A stretch of DNA of 64,000 bases, from assembly GCA_965197495.1 (NCBI GenBank), contig OZ240210.1, forward strand, positions 5,642,001-5,706,000, in the 5' to 3' direction. This DNA is from SMYC01 sp965197495. Lineage in GTDB: Bacteria > Acidobacteriota > Vicinamibacteria > Marinacidobacterales > SMYC01. Shown in pieces: positions 10,571-18,680 of the stretch; the first letter of the stretch is position 1; every line of letters starts with the position of its first letter. The translations under genes and the position numbers were made by a program. The notes below the pieces were generated by a model. That model searched no databases, was not told the origin of the DNA, and saw nothing but the letters and a program-made list of their open reading frames with translations.

Positions 10571-10595
10571 CTGCACTACCGAGTAGTGCAGTTTA
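10571..10595 (+). terminator. Hairpin terminator after the C25 gene
   Basis: Perfect 8-bp stem CTGCACTA/TAGTGCAG around loop CCGAG, followed by GTTTACTGT. It lies 12 bases after the stop of the large surface-protein gene and before the convergent gene at 10629. The T-tract is weak, so efficiency is uncertain. Confidence 0.6.
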
Positions 10596-10628
10596 CTGTA
10601 CTGCCGTCATGCGCCGCGCGATGCGTGG

Positions 10629-10925
10629 TCAGCTTCTCGCCTTGTGCGACCTCTCCACCATTAGCAGGCCCGACTCGATGCGCTCGCGGATCGACTCGGG
10701 CAGGCTCAGGAAACCTCCCACCGAGGTCAGATCGAAGCCGTCACGGATCTTTCCTTTGACTTCCACTCGTGCGCCCTTTCGCGGCACTCCTTTAGACGAG
10801 AAAATCCAGAGGCGCCCGGTCGTGCCTTCTAAGCGATAGAAGCCGGTGCCGGCAACGGAATAGCTCTCGATGACTTTACCTCGGAGAGCAATGTTGCGGT
10901 CGGCATAACGATGTGGATCGGCCAT
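10629..10925 (-). CDS. Small OB-fold-like protein
   Basis: 98 residues. The middle, RGKVIESYSVAGTGFYRLEG then TGRLWIFSSKGVPRKGARV and VEVKGKI, has the alternating strand pattern of small OB-fold proteins of the type described as tOB/single-stranded nucleic-acid-binding-like. There is no signal peptide. It follows the DUF2513 gene on the same strand after a 46-bp gap and is probably in the same transcript. No enzyme motif is visible and the function is unknown. Confidence 0.55.
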   Translation of the reverse strand: MADPHRYADRNIALRGKVIESYSVAGTGFYRLEGTTGRLWIFSSKGVPRKGARVEVKGKIRDGFDLTSVGGFLSLPESIRERIESGLLMVERSHKARS

Positions 10926-10971
10926 GACGTCGTTGACTCAAAAATGTCCTCTGGCGAGGACATTCGCAGTA

Positions 10972-11331
10972 TTACTTCTTTCTCGTTCGCGCCGAGCTCA
11001 AAGCGTTACGAATGTCGCGGGCAAGAAGCTCCTGAACGATACCGAAGGGAGCGGAGCCTACCTTGGACTCGACGTTGCTTTTGGCTCGGTTCCACGAGAT
11101 ATCGTTCCTGGCGAGATCTAGAAATTCATGACCCGCCCACGTGATCCGCTCCGGCCACCATTGGCCGGGGACGAGCTCGTCGGCGACGATGAGACCGGCG
11201 TCGTGCAGCAGCTGGATGTGGTAGTGGAGCGTCTGCGGATCTTCGCCGTCGTCGTCAGTGCCGCGCATATTCGAACTGTCGTTTTCGAGACGGAGCAGAA
11301 TGCGGCGGAGAAGATCGATGTCGCGCTTCAC
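10972..11331 (-). CDS. DUF2513 family protein
   Basis: 119 residues. Start GTG (11329-11331) gives MKRDIDLLRRILLRLEN; the pattern DPQTLHYHIQLLHDAGLIVA then ITWAGHEFLDLARND is the DUF2513 signature, which looks like a winged-helix module. The GTG overlaps the TGA of the upstream amidohydrolase by four bases (GTGA), implying translational coupling. The longer open frame upstream is antisense noise within the amidohydrolase. DUF2513 proteins are small, often near mobile DNA, and have no established role; regulation or DNA binding is only a guess. Confidence 0.75.
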   Translation of the reverse strand: MKRDIDLLRRILLRLENDSSNMRGTDDDGEDPQTLHYHIQLLHDAGLIVADELVPGQWWPERITWAGHEFLDLARNDISWNRAKSNVESKVGSAPFGIVQELLARDIRNALSSARTRKK

Positions 11332-13046
11332 GGCGTGTGAAGGACGTCGCCACCTACGATCGTGTAGACGACTTCCGTTTCGAGGATCTCTTCGGCGGGT
11401 ATGGTCAAAATGTCTTTCGAGAGCACGGTGATGTCGGCATACTTTCCCTGCGTGATAGAGCCTTTGACGTCTTCCTCGAACGCGGCGTAGGCGTTGCTCA
11501 GCGTGTAGGACTCGAGCGCTTCCTCGCGCGTCATCGCTTGGTCGGGGAAAAAAGCGCTGCCGTCTTTCGAGATGCGTGTGACGGTGGCGTAGAAGCTCGC
11601 GAGCGGGTCGGCATCTTCCACGGGGACATCGGTGCCGTTCGTGACGATGGCGCCTGCGTCCAGGAGGTCGCGCCACATGTAAGCCCCGGATTCGGCGCGC
11701 TCGTCACCGAGGCGCTTGTAGACCCACGGCGCGTCCGAGGTGCAGTGGATGCCTTGCATGGCTGCGATGACGCCGATCTCGAAGAAGCGGGGGATGTCGT
11801 CGGGATCGATGTGCTGCGCATGCTCGATCCGCCAGCGCAGCTCTTTACCGCCACTCGCGTCGGCGGCGAACGCTTTCTCGTAGATATCGAGCACTTCACG
11901 GTTTGCGCGATCGCCAATAGCATGGGTGTTGACTTGATAGCCGTGCTTGATCGCGACTTCCGCCGTGCCGGCGATATCTTCGACGGTCTCGAGAACGAGA
12001 CCGGCCGAATCGTGATCTGCGTAGTCCTCGAGAAGCCAGGCGCCGTGAGCGCCAAGGGCGCCGTCGATTTGCCGTTTGATCGAACGCACCGTCAAGTGGC
12101 CGTCATAGGCGTTCGTCATCTTGTACGCGGGAAGCTGCTCGTCCATCGCCGCGTTCGACTCGCCCCGCACCATGACGTAGAGTCGCAGGGGGAGCTTTCC
12201 CGCCTCGGCCATCTCTTTGTAAAAATCAATCGTCCCGAAGCTGACGCCTGCATCGTGAAAACTCGTGATGCCTTTTGAAATTAAGTCTCGGCTCGCAAGC
12301 TCGACCTGCCGTTCGGCGCCTGCGCGCTGCTCTTCGGGAGAGCGCTGGTTGAGATAGTCCTGAAAGACTTTGCGCACGAGCCTTTGCGCCGTTTCGCGGA
12401 GCGCTCCTGTTGGATCCCCATCAGATCCTTTGACGATCGTCCCGCCCGCAGGATCGGGGGTGTTCGCGTCGATTCCCGCGAGCTCCATCGCACGCGCGTT
12501 CGCGAAAGCGGCATGGCCGCTCGCGTGTCCTAGAATGACGGGATTGTCCGGCGACACTTCGCTCAGGCCCGTGTGGTTGGGTAGACCGTCGATCGCACCC
12601 GGCGGGATCGCGTCCCATTTCTCTTGATGCCAGCCGCGGCCCGAGATCCACGTGCCCGGCTCGGCGTCGCGCGCCGCGTCGCCGACCATGGCAACGATCT
12701 CGTTCCAGTTCGCGACTTTCGTGAGATCGAGAATCATCTTCGCGTTGCCGAGGCTCATGAAGTGTCCGTGACCTTCGATGAAGCCGGGAATCGCGAGACG
12801 GCCTTCGAGATCGATGACTTCGGTCGCTTCGGCGATGTGGCCCGCGATGTCGCTGTCACTTCCCACGGCCAAAATCCTGCCGTCCTTCACCGCCACGGCT
12901 TGCGCCTCGGGGAGTGCTTCGTCGACCGTGACGACTTTCCCATTTCGAAGAACGAGGTCGGCCGGCTCCTTCGTTTCCTGAACCGTGCAGCCGGTCAAGA
13001 AAGCTACCGCCAATATCTTTGCGAGTCGTGTCATTGAGCTTGTCAT
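11328..13046 (-). CDS. YtcJ-like metal-dependent amidohydrolase, lipoprotein
   Basis: 572 residues from ATG 13046, which has an AGGAG ribosome-binding site. The N-terminus is a lipoprotein signal with lipobox LTGC near residue 20, so the enzyme is likely membrane-anchored outside the cytoplasm. The body is amidohydrolase_3: metal-binding H-x-H in PGFIEGHGHFMSLG, a His in NTHAIGDRANR and the catalytic Asp in VTNGTDVPVE. Family members hydrolyse C-N bonds of small amides or cyclic compounds; substrate unknown. It follows an MFS transporter remnant by 48 bp and overlaps the DUF2513 gene by four bases. Confidence 0.9.
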   Translation of the reverse strand: MTSSMTRLAKILAVAFLTGCTVQETKEPADLVLRNGKVVTVDEALPEAQAVAVKDGRILAVGSDSDIAGHIAEATEVIDLEGRLAIPGFIEGHGHFMSLGNAKMILDLTKVANWNEIVAMVGDAARDAEPGTWISGRGWHQEKWDAIPPGAIDGLPNHTGLSEVSPDNPVILGHASGHAAFANARAMELAGIDANTPDPAGGTIVKGSDGDPTGALRETAQRLVRKVFQDYLNQRSPEEQRAGAERQVELASRDLISKGITSFHDAGVSFGTIDFYKEMAEAGKLPLRLYVMVRGESNAAMDEQLPAYKMTNAYDGHLTVRSIKRQIDGALGAHGAWLLEDYADHDSAGLVLETVEDIAGTAEVAIKHGYQVNTHAIGDRANREVLDIYEKAFAADASGGKELRWRIEHAQHIDPDDIPRFFEIGVIAAMQGIHCTSDAPWVYKRLGDERAESGAYMWRDLLDAGAIVTNGTDVPVEDADPLASFYATVTRISKDGSAFFPDQAMTREEALESYTLSNAYAAFEEDVKGSITQGKYADITVLSKDILTIPAEEILETEVVYTIVGGDVLHTP

Positions 13047-13093
13047 CGATTTCTCCTGGGCTGCCCATTGGCCTTTCTTTATTTGGCGGGAGT

Positions 13094-13507
13094 CTACCCT
13101 CGGGGGACGCTCTTCGGCAAGAGAAAGACAAAAGGCAGCCCGAGCAGCGCGAATCCGCCGCACCACATGTAAGTGGTGCGCAGCCCGACCGTGTCGCCGA
13201 GCCAGCCCACGGCGAGAAGAATGACGGCACGTGCGGCGAAGTTGATCATGAAATAGGTGCCGTTTGCCGCCGCCGGGTTGTCTCCGGCGTTTTCGAGTAC
13301 GACCGCCATGATCACGGGTGCGGTGGAGAGCATCGTCAGACCGAGAAAGCCGAGTACGACCAAACGGGCCAAACCGGTCGTGTGCAGGTATAGGAGCATC
13401 AGCGGCGGCGCGAGCGCGATAGACAGGACCAACACACGGCGCCGTCCGATGCGGTCGCTGAGCGTGCCCGAAGTCAAGGCCTTGACGATTCCCAACTTCG
13501 CGAAGGG
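13094..13507 (-). pseudogene. C-terminal part of an MFS transporter, 5'-truncated
   Basis: About 135 residues with four membrane segments and the MFS loop signature GTLSDRIGRRRVLVL. An intact MFS protein has about 400 residues and 12 segments, so the first half or more is missing. The frame breaks at about 13507, where plus-strand sequence of an unrelated truncated gene begins. It would have been first in the operon with the amidohydrolase, possibly importing its substrate. Confidence 0.75.
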
Positions 13508-13526
13508 TGTCGAAGGCGCGGCCGGA

Positions 13527-14128
13527 CCAAAGCCTTGTGCTCACGCACATAATGGCTACTTGAATGATAGGCCGCTACTCGATGCGCTAGAGCACGGCGC
13601 CTGCAGCTTTGAAGTCGACATCTTTCTCGTGGACGGTAGATTGCTAGTGGGCCATGAGCGAGAGAAGCTTCACGCCGAAGAAACTCTCACGAACACGTAT
13701 CTGGAGCCACTTCGTCGTCGAATCGAGAGACATGGCGATCGGGTGTATGCGGAAGGCACGCCGCCAATTTTGTTGGTCGACATTAAATCCGACGGTTTGG
13801 AGACCTACAGAGCGTTGCGTCAGCTTTTGACGGAATACAAGGATATCCTCAGCTGCATGCAGGACAACCGGATGACAGCTGGAGCCATGACGGCGGTCGT
13901 TAGCGGCAACCGGGCAATCGATAGCATTTCGGCCGACAAGCTACGTTGTGCCGGCATCGACGGACGGCTCTCGGACCTGGACTCTAGGATACCCAGCCAC
14001 TTGATGCCGCTCATCAGCGACAACTGGGAAGAGCATTTCGAGTGGCGAGGTGATGGGACGATGCCGAAAGAAGAGAAGACAAGGCTGCGAGAGATTGTTC
14101 ACAAGGCCCATCGCTTTGGCCGCCGGGT
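13527..14128 (+). pseudogene. PI-PLC/GDPD-like phosphodiesterase, truncated at both ends
   Basis: About 200 residues beginning CAHAHNGYLNDRPLLDAL, followed by FEVDIFLVDGRLLVGHE, DIKSDGLETYRAL and DGRLSDLDS. This matches bacterial phosphatidylinositol-phospholipase-C/glycerophosphodiesterase-like proteins that usually begin HAHNDY after a signal peptide. The signal peptide and start are missing at the junction with the MFS remnant. The C-terminal barrel strands are missing at about 14129, where another gene's tail takes over. Read as a decayed remnant. Confidence 0.7.
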
Positions 14129-14131
14129 AGC

Positions 14132-14239
14132 GACCTCTTCGTTGTCTATAGCGACGGCCGCGAGACTGACCTCGGCGGTTTCCCGATGCTCTTGAATCGC
14201 ACTTTTGCGGTCAAGTTCACGAAGCTCTTCCGCTTCTGA
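14132..14239 (+). pseudogene. C-terminal tail of a DUF5916-type outer-membrane protein
   Basis: 35 codons, DLFVVYSDGRETDLGG then NRTFAVKFTKLFRF and stop. This alternating pattern ending in F is typical of the last barrel strands of DUF5916/TonB-like outer-membrane proteins common in Acidobacteria. It lies in a different frame from the phosphodiesterase remnant it abuts. Only the tail survives. Confidence 0.55.
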
Positions 14240-14246
14240 GAGGAAC

Positions 14247-14743
14247 TTACTCCGCGAGCATCGCCTCGATGCGCTCCTCGGGATAGCTCAGAAGCCGGCC
14301 CATCTCGCGCGCGATCTCTTTTCGCGCTTCGCCCTCGTACAGTCCGTCGTCGATGAGTTTTTGCTTGCGGGATTTGAGCGCCCTGTACTCGTCTTTGACG
14401 GGGTCGAGATAGATGAGCAGCACGTGCTTGCCCTCGGTAACTTCGACGGGGAAGAGGTCGGTAACGAGAAAGTCGGTCTCCAGGAAGGATTGCGCGCGAC
14501 GATCTTCTCTGCTTCTTCGAGAAGGCCCGCCATGTCGTCCGGCGACATCGCGGAGCTGAGCGCGAGCTTCTTGAGGCCGACGCCGACGACTTCGGCAAAG
14601 TCGCCACTGACGCCGAGCTGATACGAGCGCTCATCGATCACACCGACGCTGACGCTGTTAGTGGCAGCAACCGGAGGCTCTGCGGCGGGCGTCGGTTGAC
14701 AGGCACAGAGAGCGACCAGAGCGAGCATCGAAGCGTATCTCAT
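14247..14743 (-). pseudogene. Lipoprotein of unknown function with a frameshift
   Basis: Two frames join near 14491. The first gives MRYASMLALVALCACQPTPA, a lipoprotein signal with lipobox LCAC, and runs to EEAEKIVARNP. The second continues FLETDFLVTDLFPVEVTEGK, then a helical, charged C-terminus ending GRLLSYPEERIEAMLAE. Together they give about 165 residues. The change needs a one-base indel, either a real mutation or a sequencing error. No family was recognised. It is divergent from the nitroreductase gene with only 38 bp between the starts. Confidence 0.6.
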
Positions 14744-14781
14744 AGCCGCCGGCATGCTAGCACCGGTGATATCCTTCGCCG

Positions 14782-15411
14782 ATGACGCCGCTAGGAATAG
14801 ACGAGCTATTGACCACGACCCGTGCCGTGCGCAAGAGGCTGGATCTCGAACGCTCCGTCGAGCTCAAGGTGATCCGCGAGTGCCTTACGATGGCGCTCCA
14901 AGCACCGACGGGATCGAACCAGCAGGGATGGCACTTCGTTGTTGTGACCGACGCCGCGAAGCGCGAGGCCCTCGCTGAGCTCTATGCGAAGGCTTTCGAC
15001 GCTTATGTTGGCCAAGCGTCCTCGTCCTCGCCGGACGCCCAGATGGTGCGGGTCCTTAACTCCGCGACCTATCTCGCGCAGAACCTCGCGAAAGTTCCCG
15101 TGCATCTGGTGCCCTGTGTCGAAGGCCGCATCCCTCCTGAGAAGGCAACGACGGTCGCGACCGCCAGCTTCTACGGTTCGATCTTGCCGGCGACGTGGAG
15201 CTTCATGCTCGCGGCGCGCTCGCGCGGACTCGGCACGGCGTGGACGACGCTTCATCTAGTTTATGAGCAAGAAGCCGCGGAGATTCTCGGGATCCCCTAT
15301 GATCGGATCACGCAAGCGGCCCTCATTCCTGTCGCTTATGCGAAAGGAACCGAGTTCAAACCCGCGGTGAGACGTCGTCTCGACGCGTCCCTGCATATCG
15401 ACGCTTGGTAG
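14782..15411 (+). CDS. Nitroreductase family protein
   Basis: 209 residues. Segments TTTRAVRKRLDLE and QAPTGSNQQGWHFVVV match the FMN-binding N-terminal region, and RSRGLGTAWTTLHL with EILGIPYDRITQAALIPVAY matches the C-terminal half. Nitroreductases are FMN-dependent NAD(P)H oxidoreductases, usually dimeric and cytosolic, reducing nitro groups or quinones. The true substrate is unknown. No clear ribosome-binding site precedes ATG 14782; the start fits family length. It is nine bases upstream of a cyclophilin-type gene. Confidence 0.88.
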   Translation: MTPLGIDELLTTTRAVRKRLDLERSVELKVIRECLTMALQAPTGSNQQGWHFVVVTDAAKREALAELYAKAFDAYVGQASSSSPDAQMVRVLNSATYLAQNLAKVPVHLVPCVEGRIPPEKATTVATASFYGSILPATWSFMLAARSRGLGTAWTTLHLVYEQEAAEILGIPYDRITQAALIPVAYAKGTEFKPAVRRRLDASLHIDAW

Positions 15412-15419
15412 GAGAGCAA

Positions 15420-15997
15420 ATGGCGAGACTGTTCATTTCCCTCATGGCAATGGCGGTGGCTGCAGCCGTATCGGCTCAAGGTACGGTTCACGTTATCATC
15501 GATACGGAGCACGGCGAGATCGAGGTCGCGATCGATCGGGAGCACGCCCCGGGCACTTCCGCGAACTTCTTACGCTATCTCGATGCGGGCCACTATGACG
15601 GCGGCCAGTTCCATCGCACGGTGACGATGCAGAACCAGCCGGACAACGAAGTCAAGATCGAGGTCATTCAAGCAAGCGTGAACGGCGCGAAGGGGGAAGA
15701 GGGTTTCGGCGCGATCCTCTCGAGCGTACGACCACGACAGGGCTTGCGCATAGAGACGGCGTAATTTCGATGGCGCGGGGCGAGCCCGACAGTGCGACGT
15801 CGAGCTTTTTCTTCTGCATCGGGGATCAGCCCGAGCTCGACTTCGGCGGCAAGCGCAATCCCGACGGTCAAGGCTTCACGGCCTTCGGGATGATCGTGTG
15901 GGGGATGGACGTCGTTAAGAAGATCCAGATGTCACCCCATGAGGAGCAGTGTCTCGAGCCTCCGGTACGGATTCGATCGATTCGGCGTCGGGATTAG
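15420..15997 (+). pseudogene. Periplasmic cyclophilin-type peptidyl-prolyl isomerase with frameshift
   Basis: ATG 15420 with AGGAG (15410-15414). Signal peptide MARLFISLMAMAVAAAVSA, then cyclophilin core strands TVHVIIDTEHGEIEVAID and FHRTVTMQNQP. Near 15715 one base is missing; the second frame continues ERTTTTGLAHRDGVISMARG, SSFFFCIGDQPELDFGG and GFTAFGMIVWGM, the expected cyclophilin sequence. With the base restored the protein is about 192 residues. If the deletion is real the product ends after 114 residues and lacks the proline-binding groove. Confidence 0.8.
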
Positions 15998-16058
15998 ATT
16001 CTTCGACAGAAGGTTCATTAACTTCTCGAGGCTCTGACATAGCACATGTGATATCGTC

Positions 16059-16074
16059 CCTCGCCAAAGCGAGG
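16059..16074 (+). promoter_or_regulatory. Hairpin covering the ribosome-binding site of the GA2DH small subunit
   Basis: CCTCGC, loop CAAA, GCGAGG forms a perfect 6-bp stem seven bases before ATG 16081. The GAGG of the 3' arm is the only ribosome-binding site candidate, so folding would limit initiation. Whether this regulates is inference. Confidence 0.4.
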
Positions 16075-16080
16075 ATTCTC

Positions 16081-16677
16081 ATGGATCGACGGCAAGCGTT
16101 GAAGACGATGGGCGCGGCCGCGCTCGCCCAGCTTTCCACGAACGAGCTCTTCGCGATGGCTCGGGAGACTCACGGCCAGCTGCAAGAGGTCACCGACACC
16201 GACCGCTACATCTTCAAGAGCTTGGACCCGAAGCAGAATGAGACGGTGACCGTGATCGCGGAGCTCATCATTCCCGAGACCGACACGCCGGGGGCCAAAG
16301 CTGCGCGCGCTAACGAGTTCATCGACGTGATGCTGACGGATTGGTTCACGGACGAAGAACGCGCGAGCTTTCGAAAAGGCTTGGCGGAGCTCGACGGTGA
16401 CGAAACACCGTTCGTCGAGCGCGATTCGGCCGAGCAGATCGCGGTCCTGGAGAGAGCCGAAGAAGCCGCGCTCGCGGAGCAAGAGGAGCGGGCGACGAGC
16501 AGGAGTCCGGTGGCGACATCGGATTCTCCCGCGGCGCAGCCGTTTTTCAGCGTGATGAAATGGCTCACGCTCTGGGGCTACTACACCTCGGAAATCGGGA
16601 TGGAGCAGGAGCTCGATCATGTCGTCTTTCCCGGCTCCTATGAAGGTTGCGCTCCCATCCGCAACATCGAGGTCTAG
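16081..16677 (+). CDS. Gluconate 2-dehydrogenase subunit 3 family protein
   Basis: 198 residues. The start MDRRQALKTMGAAALAQLST has a twin-arginine-like export signal. The body has the small-subunit pattern NETVTVIAELIIPETDTPGA and ANEFIDVMLTDWF, ending SVMKWLTLWGYYTSEIGMEQ. It is the non-catalytic partner that escorts and stabilises a periplasmic flavin GMC dehydrogenase. The large-subunit gene starts two bases after its stop, so the two are surely cotranslated. Substrate could be gluconate, glucose or a glucoside; context does not decide. Confidence 0.88.
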   Translation: MDRRQALKTMGAAALAQLSTNELFAMARETHGQLQEVTDTDRYIFKSLDPKQNETVTVIAELIIPETDTPGAKAARANEFIDVMLTDWFTDEERASFRKGLAELDGDETPFVERDSAEQIAVLERAEEAALAEQEERATSRSPVATSDSPAAQPFFSVMKWLTLWGYYTSEIGMEQELDHVVFPGSYEGCAPIRNIEV

Positions 16678-16679
16678 CG

Positions 16680-18377
16680 ATGGTGTTTCTGGTGCAGCGC
16701 AAAGAGTACGACGCGATCGTCGTGGGCTCGGGCATCAGCGGCGGCTATGCCGCCAAGGAGCTTACCGAGAAAGGGCTCGCGACACTCGTTCTCGAAGCGG
16801 GCCGGCCGACGAGCCCGGAGCAGGACTATGTCGAGCATGTCCAACCGTGGCAGCTCCCGTTCCGAGGGCTCCGCAATCGTGCGCGCCAATCGAGCACGCA
16901 GCCGATTCAAAAGAACTGCTATGCCTGCGACGAATGGTCGAGCAAGTTCTTCGTGAACGATCACGAGAACCCTTACACTTTCGACAAAGACAAGCCGTTT
17001 CACTGGATTCGCGGCCGGCACGTCGGTGGACGCTCGATCATGTGGGCGCGGCAGACCTATCGCTGGAGCGATCTGGACTTCGAAGCGAACGTGAAGGAAG
17101 GCATCGGTGCCGACTGGCCGATCCGCTACGACGAGATCGCACCCTGGTACGACTACGTCGAAGAGTTCGCTGGCATCAGCGGCCAGAAAGAGAACTTGCC
17201 GCAGCTTCCGGACGGAAAGTTTCTGCGGCCGATGGAGCTCAACTGCGCGGAGCAGCATGTTCGCGACTCGCTGAAAGGGAAGTTCGACGACGGCCGGATG
17301 CTCACGATTGGCCGCTGCGCCGTGTTGACCGAACAGCACAAAGGACGCGCGCCGTGCCACTATTGTGGGCCGTGCCGCCGGGGCTGCATCACACGCTCCT
17401 ATTTCAGCAGCGTGAATGCGACCTTGCCCGTGGCGCGCGCGACCGGACGCCTGACGCTCCGGCCCTACAGCGTCGTTCATAGCGTGATCTACGACGAAGG
17501 GACTGACCGCGCGACAGGTATCCGCGTCATCGACGCCAATACACACGAGAGCTTCGAGGTTTATGGAAAGGTCATCTTTCTATGCGCTTCGGCGCTCGAG
17601 TCCACCCGCATTTTGCTGAACTCGAAGACGCCTCGTTTTTCCGATGGGCTCGCCAACTCGAGCGGGCAGCTCGGGAAGAACTTGATGGACCACGTCATGG
17701 GTGGCGGCGCCGAGGGCACGTTTTCCGGCAACGAGGACAAAACGGATAACGGCCGGCGTCCCAACGGACTCTACGTGCCGCGTTTTCGCAACGTGACGTC
17801 GAAGAGTCCCGGCTTTTTGCGCGGCTATGGCTTTCAAGGCAGCGGCTTTCGCGAGCGCTGGCAGCACGGACTCGATACCCCCGGCTTCGGCGCCGACTTC
17901 AAACACGCTCTCAGAGATTATGGTTCGTGGAAGCTCCGATTCTACGGTTTCGGCGAGTGCTTGCCGAGCGAGAACAACTACGTGGCCATCGACCCGGTCG
18001 CGAAGGACAAATGGGGTATTCCCGCGCTTCGAGTCCACATGACGTGGGCAGAGAACGAGCGTGCGCTTCTCGAAGATGCCGCCGTGACCGCGGCGGAAAT
18101 GCTCGACGCATCGGGCGCCAAAGACGTCTCGACCTTCGTAGAAGACAACCCACCGGGACTTACGATCCACGAGATGGGCACGGCACGGATGGGGCGCGAC
18201 CCGGCGACGTCCGTCTTGAACGGCCACAATCAGGCGCACGACGTGCCGAACCTCTTCGTAACCGATGGCGCATGTATGACGTCTTCGTCCTGCCTAAATC
18301 CCTCGATCACCTACATGATGTTGACCGCGCGCGCCTGTGACTACGCGGTCAACCAAATGAACCTAGGCCACATCTAG
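16680..18377 (+). CDS. GMC-family flavin dehydrogenase, large subunit
   Basis: 565 residues. FAD-binding GSGISGGYAAKELTEKG sits near residue 20, followed by VLEAG. A cysteine cluster CHYCGPCRRGC lies near residue 225, as in gluconate-dehydrogenase-like GMC proteins. The C-terminal active-site region is IHEMGTARMGRD and DGACMTSSSCLNPS. It oxidises a sugar or polyol C-OH and passes electrons to a cytochrome partner not found nearby. Export probably occurs as a complex with the small subunit, since this chain has no signal of its own. The gene is intact. A truncated paralogue lies at 43739-44035. Confidence 0.92.
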   Translation: MVFLVQRKEYDAIVVGSGISGGYAAKELTEKGLATLVLEAGRPTSPEQDYVEHVQPWQLPFRGLRNRARQSSTQPIQKNCYACDEWSSKFFVNDHENPYTFDKDKPFHWIRGRHVGGRSIMWARQTYRWSDLDFEANVKEGIGADWPIRYDEIAPWYDYVEEFAGISGQKENLPQLPDGKFLRPMELNCAEQHVRDSLKGKFDDGRMLTIGRCAVLTEQHKGRAPCHYCGPCRRGCITRSYFSSVNATLPVARATGRLTLRPYSVVHSVIYDEGTDRATGIRVIDANTHESFEVYGKVIFLCASALESTRILLNSKTPRFSDGLANSSGQLGKNLMDHVMGGGAEGTFSGNEDKTDNGRRPNGLYVPRFRNVTSKSPGFLRGYGFQGSGFRERWQHGLDTPGFGADFKHALRDYGSWKLRFYGFGECLPSENNYVAIDPVAKDKWGIPALRVHMTWAENERALLEDAAVTAAEMLDASGAKDVSTFVEDNPPGLTIHEMGTARMGRDPATSVLNGHNQAHDVPNLFVTDGACMTSSSCLNPSITYMMLTARACDYAVNQMNLGHI

Positions 18378-18399
18378 CTTCTGAGCACTTTTGAGATTT

Positions 18400-18670
18400 G
18401 GAGCTCGATCAATATTAAAAAAAGCGTAACGCAAAGGCGCAAAGTCGCAAGGCGCAAAGGAAAAAAAAGAAAAAGAAGATGAGAGGTACCGCTTTTGGCG
18501 CTAAGTTTTTGGCGGTTTCCTCCTGCGTCAGGGAGAGCCGAACTGAACTGAGGTAGGAGCCCAAAATTTAGCGACAAGAACGTTTCCTCTCATCTTCTTT
18601 TCTTTTCTTGCTTTTTCTTTGCGACTTTGCGCCTTTGCGTTACGCTTTTCTTAATATTGATCTAGCTCTA
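18400..18670. repeat. Near-palindromic intergenic element of about 270 bp
   Basis: The left arm begins GAGCTCGATCAATATT at 18402 and the right arm is its imperfect reverse complement ending near 18670. Both arms carry AAGCGTAACGCAAAGGCGCA then AAGTCGCAA and GAAGATGAGAGG, and matching continues weakly toward the centre. It fills the space between two convergent genes. It resembles a MITE or a large palindromic repeat unit and would also fold as a strong two-way transcription barrier. No gene is present. Confidence 0.8.
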
Positions 18671-18680
18671 ACCCGTCAGA

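Noticed and set aside
16647..17482. Alternative frames within the GMC gene as separate proteins
   Set aside because: The GMC frame has all family motifs; the others are Arg-rich shadows.
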